Positions 54,193 through 64,000 of a stretch of DNA of 64,000 nt are shown here, one piece after another. The translations under genes were made by a program, and so were the position numbers. How positions within the stretch are numbered: the stretch's first letter is position 1; every line of letters starts with the position of its first letter. The notes under the pieces are model-generated. The model saw only the letters and a program-made list of their open reading frames with translations. It did not search any database and was not told where the DNA came from. Source of the DNA: Mikania micrantha (taxonomy: Eukaryota > Streptophyta > Magnoliopsida > Asterales > Asteraceae); contig CM018695.1 of assembly GCA_009363875.1 (NCBI GenBank), positions 63,173,433 to 63,237,432 on the forward strand, given 5' to 3'.

Positions 54193-57100
54193 TGGTGTAG
54201 TTACCACACTCACTCATACTAAGTGTATTTGGACATACTCGTGGTGTATTGTAAAGGTGGTGGGACGGTGGTTTGGGCAGTTGCGACCTACCCTTATCAT
54301 ATGCCATATACATATACCATTTACAGTACATCGGGTGGATGTCAGTATTGAGGAATAAGGGAACTACCCGTTTGGGACACTTATCTTCTTATGAGCTTAA
54401 CTGCTTAGGAATTTATTTGCTTTAGGAATTATCTGTTAGATCTCATGATCTCCTGAAAAGGACACACTCGTGGTATACTACAAAGGTGGTGGGACGATGT
54501 AAGGGAGGTTGCGATCTACCCTTGCATATGCCCTATACATATACCATTTGTGGTATATCGGGGGTCTGTCAGTGTCAGGAACATAGGATGCTATTAGGAT
54601 GTTAGTAGGAATTGCTGTAAGGTTATGATTGATAAATTGTTTTTGATATGTTGGTTAAGGATGGTTTGGATTGACTCATGGATGATCACACTTGATGAAC
54701 ACTTATAAACTCATTTATAAACACACTTATTAGACACGTAGGGTGCATAGGATTAACGAACAATTTGAGCGATTAGTGATGGAATATGGATTTGGATAAT
54801 GATATAGACACTTAGTGATAATATAAACGCATAGTGATGATACTAACACTTGGTGAAGGTATGGACACTTGATGAGAATAAACTATAGGGAGGATATGAA
54901 CACTTAGTGACAATAGGAGCACTCAGTGATGATATGAACCCTTATTGATGATTATGGACATTGGGATTAGTATGGATTTTAGTAAACTTAGACATAAGGG
55001 GAACTTAATGTCAGGTGAGCTTAGACATTAGGTGAACTTAGAAATAGGCAAACCTACATGTCAAGGTGAACTTAGACATTAGGCAAACCTAAATGTCCAA
55101 GGGAACTAAAGACCACTTCACTCAAAATTATCCTACCTAGGATAAGGTTTGTGAAGTGAAATTATGGTAAGATACATGATACACCCTAAATTCTAACAAG
55201 GGCATAATCGTGGTGCAATGGAACGGTGATAGGACGGTGTAGGGGAGATTGCGATCGACCTCTGCATATGCCCTATATATAAGCTTGTTGCATTTTATCT
55301 GGAGGTTGTTAGTGTTGGTATAGGGTGGGGAATGTATTGAACTTAGGAATAATTAGCTAATATTAGTTATGACCAACTAGGACACTTAGAATAATATTAG
55401 GAAATTTATAAATGATTATGAGTTTAATGACTGATAGGAGAAAAATATAATTCCTATATGTAATCCTAACTGTCTAAATGAACTCATTTGACCATTGTTT
55501 GCATGACTTACGTTGTGAACGGTAGTAACATGTTTCTAATTTCTCAGAAACATGCCGCCTCGCCGTCACAACGAAGATGACTCGAACAACGGGGATGCTA
55601 ACAACAGTAATGCCAACTCCGGCATACAAGAGTTAGCCACACTTATTTCTGGATTGGTGAATCAGCTGACACAAGCCAATCAATCTCTCACTCAGAACAG
55701 AGGTGGTGCAAACCCACCAACTTGCACATTCAAACACTTCAATTCCTGTAATCCACTGAAGTTTACGGGATCTGAGACTGCCACTGGTCTACTGCAGTGG
55801 TTTGAGAGCGTGGAGAATACCTTCATCAACAGCGATTGCCCCGAGAACTTGAAGGTGCGCTATGCCACCAGTGTTTTCCAAAAGAGAGCACTAACTTGGT
55901 GGAATGGGGAGAAGCGAACTAGGGGAGTTGATGCTGCCCTAGCACTGACTTGGACTGAGGTCAAGAATATGATTACCACTGAATTCTGTCCTCGTAGCAT
56001 TTTGAGGAAGCTTGAGACTGAGTGTTGGGAACTCAAGCACGATAACGGGGAGAATGTTATCTACAATACTCGTTTTCACGAGTATAGCCTGCTGGTACCT
56101 CACCTTGTTACACCACTGGAGAGAGCAATATAGAAGTACATAGGTGGTCTGCCTATGTAGATTCAGGATACAGTCTATGGTAGCAACCCTACCTCACTGG
56201 AGGCTGCAATTCGTTTATCTGCTACACTCACTGACAATCATGTGAAGGCTGGAACACTCACGGAAGGGATTCAAGAAGACCGACACCAAAGTAGCTGCAA
56301 AAGAGACTTCAACTGAAGTCAAGACTGAACAAGGCAGCTCATCCAAAAGCAGCAACAAGAAGAGGAAGACCAGAAACTTCATAGTCATTGCTCCTGCTGC
56401 AAAGTCTACACAGCAATCATCAAACAACACCACTACCAGGAATTATGTTGAGGTTACTCCCCAATGTAATACTTGTCGATATCATCATGCACCTAACTTG
56501 CCATGTCGCGTCTGCAACAACTGCGGCAAGTATGGTCATTATGCAAATGTTTGTAGGAGTGCACCGCAAGCACAAAGGATGCAACATGCACCGCTGGCAC
56601 TGCCAGCTCCACATGCACAGCCAATACCGGCTGTACCCATTCGCCAGGTACCTCCTGCACAGGAAAGAGCCTGTTATTAGTGTGGCGAAGTGGGTCATTT
56701 TAGAAACCAGTGCCCAAAGTTGACCGGAAATAATCAGGGGGTGGCAAGAGGCCTTTCCAACTGAATGCTCCAGCTGCTCAAGCCAACCAGGACATGGTCA
56801 ACGGTACATTTCTGATCAACAACTCTTATGCATCTGTCTTATTTGATTCTGGTGCCGATAGGAGTTTTGTTTCATATGATTTTGAATGCTTACTTGGTAG
56901 AACACGCACATATTTAGATAAACCGTTTAACGTGGAGGTGGCTGACGGAAACACTATCGATATTGACACTGTTATTATTGGATGTACTGTGAACTTAAAT
57001 GATCACGTTTTCCCAATTGATCTTATACCTATGCATCTTGGTAGCTTTGATGTTATCATAGGCATGGAGTGGTTAGCCACCCACAAAGCGGAGATAGTTT

Positions 57101-57413
57101 GCCATGAAAAATATATTCGTATTCCATTACCTTCGGGTGAAACTTTAAGAGTTTTTGGAGAAACTTCTAGTAAAGGTCTTAAGTTGTTGTCATGCACTAA
57201 AGCACACAAGTACCTTAGGAAGAATTGAATAGCATTTTTAGCTCACATTGTGGAGAAGAAAGAGAAAGGCAAGAGAGTTGAAGATGTTCCTGTGATCAGA
57301 TATTTTCCAGAAGTATTTCCAGATGATTTGCCAGGTCTTCCACTAGAACGTCAAGTGCAGTTTCGAATTGACTTAGTACCTGGTGCGAACCCTGTCGCCA
57401 AAGCTCCCTACAG
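54193..57413 (+). repeat. Tandem unit 3 of element F
   Basis: Third copy. Instead of restarting, the sequence runs on into the only RT at CTCCCTACAG|ACTTGCG (57413). Confidence 0.9.
55552..57228 (+). pseudogene. Gypsy gag-protease, unit 3
   Basis: Gag open from MPPRRHNEDDSN to the shared TAG 56131. Private TAG at 56158 and a private 2-nt loss near 56262. First knuckle intact (CNNCGKYGHYANVC), second with TAG at about 56678. Protease LFDSGADRSF and VIIGMEWLATHK intact to TGA at 57226. Confidence 0.88.
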
Positions 57414-60107
57414 ACTTGCGCCTTCGGAGTTGCAAGAATTGGCGAGCCAGCTACAAGAACTGACTGAAAAAGGATTCATTCGCCCGAGCCATTCGCTATG
57501 GGTTACGCCGGTCCTGTTTGTCAAGAAAAAGGACGGGTCATTCCGAATGTGCATCGACTACTGCGAATTGAACAAACTCACAATCAAGAATCGATATCCA
57601 CTGCCGCGCATTGATGATCTCTTCGATCAGCTTCAAGGCTCGGCATGGTTTTCAAAGATCGATCTTAGGTCTGGGTATCATCAGCTTTGCGTACATGAAG
57701 ATGATATTCCCACGACAGCTTTCAAGACAAGATATGGCCATTATGAATTTTTGGTAATGCCTTTCGGCCTTACCAATGCACCGGCAGTTTTCATGGACCT
57801 CATGAACCGGGTCTGCAGGCCATACTTGGATAAGTTTGTGATTGTATTCATTGATGATACTTTGATCTACTCAAAGACCAAAGAAGAACACGAGAAGCAC
57901 CTTAAGTTGGTTTTGGAGATCCTAAGAGAAGAGCGACTGTATGCCAAATTCTCTAAATGTGAATTCTGTCTTAAGGAAGTTCAATTCTTGGGACACATAG
58001 TCAACGAATATGGTGTTCACGTGGATCCAGCAAAGATTGATGCAGTAAAGAATTGGAGTGCACCAAAGACACCGACGGAGATTCGATCATTTCTTGGACT
58101 TGCCGGTTACTATCGGCGGTTCATCTCGAATTTCTCCAGGATTGCGGTCCCTCTTACTTCTTTGACTCAAAAGAATAAACCATATGAGTGGGGACCAAAG
58201 CAAGAGGAAGCATTTCAGACTTTAAAGCAGAAACTTTGTGATGCTCCTGTCTTGACACTGCCTGATGGAAACGATGATTTTGTGGTTTACTATGATGCAT
58301 CCAACCTAGGTCTCGGTTGTGTTCTTATGCAACGGGGAAAGGTTGTGGACTATGCATCAAGGCAGCTGAAGATTCACGAGAAGAACTACACTACACACGA
58401 CTTGGAACTTGGTGCAGTCGTGTTTGCCTTGAAGATATGGAGACACTATCTTTAAGGCACTAAGTATGTAGTGTTCACTGATCATAAAAGCTTACAACAT
58501 ATTCTTAATCAAAAGGAACCTAATATGAGACAACGGAGATGGGTTGAACTGTTGAATGATTATGACTGTGAAATTCGCTACCATCCTGGTAAAGCGAATG
58601 TTGTAGCAGATGCGCTTAGTCGCAAAAGTCAAGTTCAGATCCATAGTGTCCGAGTACGCTCTAGTCTCCGTAATGATGTTCTCACAGCCCAACAACACTC
58701 ATTAGCTCAAGATGACTTGAAAAATGAGATGTCTTGCGGGGCTGAAATCTTATTGGAATCTAAAGACGATGGATTAATGTATTATTTGAATCGGTTGTGG
58801 ATTCCGAACAGGGGTGATCTTAGGATGGTGATTATGGATGAAGCACATAAGTCTCGTTACTCAATCCATCCAGGTTCGGATAAGATGTATCAAGACCTTC
58901 GGGGCTTGCACTGGTGGCCTAGAATGAAGAAGGATTTGCTGAATATGTGTCTAAGTGCCTTAACTGTGCTAAAGTCAAGGCAGAACACCAGCGGCCTTTG
59001 GGATTGTTAATAGAACCTGAAATATCGATGTGGAAGTGGAAGAATATCTCCATGGATTTCATTACTAAACTCCCACGAACCGCAAACGGTAAAGATAGCA
59101 TTTGGGTGATTATTGATAGATTGACCAAGTCGGCTCATTTCTTACCGATACGCGAAACTTACCCTGTGCGGAAGTTAGCTCGTATCTACATTGATGAGAT
59201 CATTAGCCGACATGGCATTCCCTTAAGCATAATATCGGACCGTGATGCTCGTTTCACGGCACGATTTTGGGAATCACTTCATGAAGCATTTGGAACAAGA
59301 TTGGATCTTAGCACCGCTTATCATCCTCAAACGGATGGCCAAATGGAGCGGACGATTCAGACACTTGAAGACATGTTGAGAGCTTGTGTCATCGACTTTG
59401 GTGGCAATTGGGATAGCCATTTACCATTGGTTGAGTTCTCGTATAACAACAGTTATCACGCGAGCATAGGTATGGCACCGTTTGAAGCTCTTTATGGCAG
59501 GAAATGTCGGTCACCTATTTGTTGGACCGAAGTCGGCGATTCGCAGATTACTGGTCCCGAGATTATTCAGGAAACGACTGACAAGATCCGCCAGATCCGC
59601 GACAATCTGTTAGCTGCTCGCAGTCGATTGAAGAGCTACGCGGATAAACGAAGAAAACCTTTAAAGTTTGAAATGGGAGATATGGTATTGCTCAAAGTAT
59701 CGCCTTGGAAAGGCGTTGTGCGATTTGGGAAGAAGGGTAAACTTGCTCCACGTTATGTTGGCCCTTTTAAGATCCTCGAACGGATTGGGAAGGTTGCCTA
59801 CAAGGTAGAACTTCCTACTGAACTTAGTAACGTGCACCCGACGTTTCACATGTCCAATTTAAGAAAGTGCTTAGCTAATCAAGATCTTCAGGTACCACTC
59901 GATGACATTCGCATCGATGATACCATGCATTTTGTTGAAAGACCAGTGGAGATAATGGATCGTGACGTTAAAAAGCTCAAACGCAGTAGAATTCCAATTG
60001 TCAAAGTACGTTGGGAATCGAAGCGAGGTCCAGAATTCACCTGGGAGTGGGAAGATCAGATGAAGCTTAAGTACCCACATTTATTTACTACGGTCACTCC
60101 AAGTTGA
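57250..60107 (+). pseudogene. Gypsy (Tekay/Del-type) pol of element F
   Basis: RT (FRMCIDYCELNKLTIKNRYP; MPFGLTNAPAVF; FIDDTLIYS), RNase H with its Asp (VVYYDASNLGLG), integrase finger (HPGSDKMYQDL; CLNCAKVKAEH), core (DRDARFTARFW; MERTIQTLED), chromodomain tail (GPEFTWEWEDQMKLKYPHLF). A TAA at 58453 (within HYL-GTK, a Tyr codon in relatives) and a frameshift near 58935 break it. It is a distinct family from A/B/C at the protein level but the same lineage. Confidence 0.9.
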
Positions 60108-60141
60108 ATTTCGGGACGAAATTCCTTTAACTAAGGGAAAC
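60105..60141 (+). promoter_or_regulatory. Polypurine tract and conserved palindrome, element F
   Basis: GAATTTCGGGACGAAATTC (60106-60124) then TAAGGGAAAC directly before TGTAACATCACTG. Confidence 0.8.
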
Positions 60142-61925
60142 TGTAACATCACTGTACTTCCGGTTGTCCGTACATTCGTACATCCGTACGATTGTACTGT
60201 TACGACCTGAGATTTTGTAATTATTAAATATTGATTATCATTACTGATATTATCACTTTTACTGGTATGCATGTTTATAACCTGTTATACGCGTAAACCA
60301 TGGGAAGTTTAGTTGTAACCCAACTAAACAGAACCAGAGAGTTTATCGCAGTTACATTATCCTGATTATGGATTATTGGTTTGGAATGAGAATGGATTTG
60401 GGTTGGATTGGGAAGGAACTGGGAGTTTGTTATGGTCTGGTTGCTAAACGTAGTCAAGGACACATGGTCATGGTTTGTCGAAATAGCGGTGGGACAGTGT
60501 AGGGGAGGTTGCGATCTACCTCTGCATATGCCCTGTACATATGCATATTTCGGTCTATCATAGATGTGTCAGTGACTACGGTTTAGTGGGTTTTGGTTTG
60601 GAAGGATAATATTAATGTTAATAAAATAATAGAAGTTTAACTGGAATTAATTACGCGATGGTGAGGTTACGGACATTATTCAAACGCGAATATTAATTCA
60701 GAAATTTTAACCTAGTAAATGTATTCGTGCGGGTGACTATTCACACAAATATAATTATTAAGAATAATATTCTGAAACGATATTCCATAAATAATAAATC
60801 AAATCAAAATACGATACGAGCGTGGCATTCGTAAAGGTGACGATCTTTACGAATATGTACGCGAGTAACGCGTTTCGACGAGATAACAAAATTATATCAA
60901 ACGATATTAATTAATAAATAAAAACTTAAAACGCTTACTAGGAATCACAATCTAAAAGGAAAACAATCGAACTATTCAGTTTAAATAAATAATTCAACGA
61001 AACTTTTTTAAGAAACAACGATATTTTAATAAAATCGTTTTATTTGAGATGAAACTTAATTATTTAAATGTTTTACGTTTTAAATATGTTTTATGTTAAA
61101 AACAGAATGCTTGTCATATTTTATCGCGATGAAAACGAGGCCGAGCACGCGGGGATTACCTTGGCTATTAAAGAAGAAGAAGCCTTCTTCTTCTACATTT
61201 TACACACACATTTTCTCTCTCTAAATAACCCAAACCATCACCACTTTCTCTCTCTACCTTCTCTCTAGTTTTTCTCACTCGTTTCTCAACGGTTTCACGA
61301 GATATTGGCGCCCACGCGTTCGTGTGATCAAGGGGAACAAGTAGATACGAAGAAATCTTGCATTGGATCACTGATTTGAGGTGAATCTAAGTTTTTATTT
61401 TCGAGTCTATTGTAAATCACGAATCCTTAGATCTTGTTGTTTTAGTCGAGATAAACACATAAAAACGCTTAACCTAACTAGTGTAAACAATTTAGTACAT
61501 AGAGCACATCTCTACAATGGTTAGAAATGGGATTTTGATGAAGAGAGATCGATGGTTCGTGGGAATATGCAGGTCGACGAACCTGTATGGCTGAACAAGA
61601 AGACTAGCCGAACCTCTTGGTCCCCAACGAACCTTCGACCACTCACGAACCCAGACGAACCCCATGCAGCCACCTTTTGATAGGCGAACCTAAGGAGGTT
61701 ACCGAGCCTTGACAACCGAACCCTAGGGAAACCCTAATGAGCCGAACCCTTATTCATGCGAACCCTAGATGCAACCTTGTAATGGCGAACCTATGAAGTT
61801 ATAACAAGGTTCGCCGAACCTACGTGCTGGGGCAGTGAACCTAGGTCATGCAAAACCCTAGCCAACGAACCTATGGTATCTACGAACCATGCATGTACTG
61901 AACCATAAGAAACAGACGAACCCTT
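60142..61925 (+). mobile_element. 3' LTR of element F, cut by element G
   Basis: TGTAACATCACTGTACTTCCGG onward. Nearly identical to the first half of LTR D (43667 to about 45430), including the CCCTGTACATATGC hairpin and the CGAACC array. It stops at GACGAACCC, where element G starts, so the rest probably lies beyond the window. Confidence 0.9.
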
Positions 61926-62571
61926 TGTTGATACATGTTTTTGTCCCTAGTTTAGTTTTGTAACTCTTATCATGTAATGTTTAAATTATTAATGGAAGTT
62001 GTCTTTATATCTATTTCTTAATGTTTATTTCTATTTCTTAATGTCTATTAATGTTTATATGTTTAGTTGATTTGATTAAATATTGAATTGAGTATGAAGG
62101 TTACTCATTCGGCGAATGACTCTAGAATGAAGTCATTCGCCGAATGAATATCATAGCGAATGTCTGGATTGAGAATGAGCCATTCGTCGAATGACTCATT
62201 CGACTAATAGCTCATTCGAGCTTAGTCATTCGCCGAATGAGCTGCTTCGGCCACTCATTCGGCCGAATGACTACAGCTTATATATAGAAGTTCAAATCAT
62301 TTCAACTCTAACTTTTTAGAGCCCTCCTTCTTCCCTGAGACTCAAGTGTCAAAACCCTAGAAGATCTGAGCGGTTCTTGATCATCCAAGTTCGATTCTCA
62401 ACCCGTGGTGTTCGATCGTTGCATCCACGTTGTTCCTACAACCTCGGATCACCACGGTTCCTGTTGGTTTCGATTGGAAAACCCTGGAATAGGATTCCGC
62501 ACTATTCCAGAGGCTGTCGAGTAGTTTTATATTGGATTCGGATTGTTTCCGAGCTCCCAATCGGTCCAACA
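61926..62571 (+). mobile_element. 5' LTR of copia element G, 646 bp
   Basis: TGTTGATACATG to CGGTCCAACA (TGTTG/CAACA inverted ends), followed by a PBS. Flanking CCCTT (61921-61925) would be the left target duplication. It contains eight or more CATTCGNCGAATGA-type palindromes (62099-62272) immediately before TTATATATAG (62278-62287), a strong TATA box. Confidence 0.88.
62099..62287 (+). promoter_or_regulatory. Palindrome array and TATA box of element G
   Basis: CATTCGGCGAATGA, CATTCGCCGAATGA, CATTCGTCGAATGA and CATTCGGCCGAATGA, plus half-sites, spaced 10-40 bases apart, ending about 10 bases before the TATATATA box. Function inferred from position. Confidence 0.5.
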
Positions 62572-62574
62572 AAG

Positions 62575-62586
62575 TGGTATCAGAGC
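62575..62586 (+). promoter_or_regulatory. Primer binding site, element G
   Basis: TGGTATCAGAGC three bases after the LTR. Initiator-Met tRNA type. Confidence 0.92.
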
Positions 62587-62844
62587 TTTGGCTCTTGATT
62601 CTACTCGATTTCCACTCAAAATCATCATATTTGAGTCTCCCAAAACCCTGATTTTCGTAACTTCCAAAAACCCTATTTTTCTTGCTTTACAAGTTACTAT
62701 TTCATTGAAAAACCAAGGGTTTTTGTGGTTTGATTGTCTTAATTCTTTCCCAATTGATTCATTATCATGTCTTGAACTTCTGTACCAAATTTGGTGCTTA
62801 GATCTGGTTAAACTCGCAAGTTATCACGATTTTCGTTGCTGAAA

Positions 62845-63130
62845 ACCCCAGATCGCCGAATGACTATGGCGGCCGAATAAGTTCAGCCGAATAGCCCTTC
62901 ATTCGCCGAATAGGTCTCATTCGGCGAATAGCTCCTTCGCCCTTTTTCATTCGCCGAATAAGCCTCATACTCCACTCTCATTCGGCGAAAGAGTTCATTC
63001 GATAAGACATTCGCCGAATAGGTCATTCGACATATTTAATTCGCCAGTTGTCATACTCAGCCTTCATTCGCCACATTCAAGTCATTCGGCCCCCGACATT
63101 CGCCAAAACCAGTTCATTCGCCAATTGCTC
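62845..63130 (+). repeat. ATTCGCCGAAT motif array in the leader of G
   Basis: About twenty ATTCGCC/GGCGAAT words (CATTCGCCGAATAGG, CATTCGGCGAATAGC, TCATTCGCC and so on) between the PBS and gag, the same motif as in the LTR promoter. Being downstream of the PBS, they would be transcribed in the genomic RNA and can pair with one another. Confidence 0.8.
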
Positions 63131-63145
63131 CTGAAATTTTTCTAA

Positions 63146-64000
63146 GTGTTGAATTTTACTACTTCTGATCAAATGGAGGATCTAGCACTCATGGCTAACC
63201 AAAACCATCGTATTCAGACTCTCTTGTTGACAGAGAATGAGACAGGGAACTCAAACAAAGCTCCTAAATTGTTGACTTTAGATGATTACCCTCACTGGAA
63301 GTATAGATTTGAGATCCACATCAATGGGGTGGATACAAATCTGTGGATGATGATAGAGGGAGGTTATTTGAGGCCTTTGAACGAGGATGGTACTCCTATG
63401 CTGGTTACAAGAATGACCGAGCCTCAAAGGAAGCTGTACGACTATGAGAAGAAAGCATACGCCATTTTGTCACAGTCCATTGCTACAGATATCTTTCATC
63501 AATTTAGACAGTTTACATCTTCCAAATACCTCTAGGATGCCTTACAACAAAGATATGATGCATTGAAGAGCATTAAGTCTAAAGCTTTGAGAAAAGAATT
63601 TAACAGCTTTATGTATGTGGGTAATAAGTCTCTTGATGAACTGATTGCTAGGTTTTATCATCTGTTGAGTGAGTTGTTCAACCACGAGGTCAAAACTACA
63701 ACTCAGGAGAAGATTCAGTGTTTAACAGATGCCCTACCTCCAAAGTGGGAGTCCTTCTTGATGGTACTCAAGCAAAATCAGATGATGGCTCATATGGATA
63801 TAAATGATTTCATTCAGAAGTTGAAAGAACAGGAGATAGAGAACAAATGGAAGGCCAAGAGGGTTGTGCAAGTTCAGGATCCTTCTCTATACTACTCCAC
63901 TCCCACAGTTGATAAATCCACAACTCATGCTCCTCTGAAGACTACTTTTGTTTCTAGAACATCTGAAGCTCCATCTGCAGCTCAGATGCATTTCAGTAAA
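63146..64000 (+). pseudogene. Copia gag, element G (runs off the window)
   Basis: Frame from MLNFTTSDQMEDLALM (63146) or, more likely, from the inner Met at 63173 (MEDLALMANQ). Gag motifs LTLDDYPHWKYRFEIHI and MMIEGGYLRP (DUF4219/UBN2-like start) and, after a stop, DALQQRYDALKSIKSKALR, LTDALPPKWESFLM and QEIENKWKAKR. The TAG at 63533 replaces a Trp codon expected before DAL (TGG to TAG). Otherwise the frame stays open to 64000. It packages the element's RNA. Confidence 0.85.

Noticed and set aside
47748..57413. Possible satellite or CRISPR-like periodicity
   Set aside because: The 3.2-kb period is a triplicated retroelement segment; no short-repeat/spacer structure exists.

Overview
The window looks like plant nuclear DNA made almost entirely of transposable elements. 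I find no intact host gene. Evidence for a plant: Tekay/Del-type chromovirus Gypsy pol with a C-terminal chromodomain, Ty1/copia elements primed by initiator-Met tRNA (TGGTATCAGAGC), a tRNA-derived SINE, Helitron and hAT/Harbinger-like short elements, and deep nesting. The gag types and the TGTGACACCCC-type long LTRs remind me of Asteraceae (sunflower, lettuce, Tanacetum group), but that is an inference from memory.

Layout. 1-2150: AT-rich DNA with two short inverted-repeat elements. 2151-11212: two copies of one Gypsy family joined head to head (minus arm 2151-7425, plus arm 7449-11212), forming a very large inverted repeat. 11213-20453: AT-rich DNA with a 305-bp TIR element, a SINE with a 14-bp target-site duplication (TSD), a 1.28-kb TIR element that seems to carry a piece of a glutaredoxin-type host gene, Helitron-like ends, and a long stretch I cannot assign.

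20459-47640: a minus-strand Ty1/copia element (TSD ATTAT, about 4.8 kb once insertions are removed), split by four insertions. These are a 1.23-kb hAT-type element, a solo Gypsy LTR 'E' (25320-42549), a 368-bp solo copia-type LTR (43175-43542) and a 3.55-kb solo Gypsy LTR 'D' (43667-47217, TSD CGACA). LTR E is split by a minus-strand solo LTR of the D family (28197-41173, TSD GTTCG), which is itself split by a complete 10.5-kb Gypsy element 'C' (29274-39755, TSD AAGAT). That gives four levels of nesting with readable boundaries.

47748-60141: a degenerate Gypsy element 'F' whose leader-gag-protease segment occurs three times in tandem (period about 3222 bp), followed by one pol and a 3' LTR of the D family. 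That LTR is cut at 61926 by another Ty1/copia element 'G' (LTR 61926-62571, PBS, motif-rich leader, gag), which runs off the window.

The most interesting signals are not genes. (1) Four otherwise different Gypsy LTR families share an intron-like cassette: a GTGAGTT donor context, a CAAC/GTTG hairpin, then a TTTCAG or TTCTCAG acceptor a few hundred bases before the LTR end. (2) A hairpin with a CCCTATA loop recurs with different, self-consistent stems. (3) Family-specific CpG palindromes sit just upstream of TATA-like boxes in three unrelated LTR promoters. (4) Element C has a convincing 101-nt intron in gag. All coordinates and motif counts were read by eye and no database was searched.
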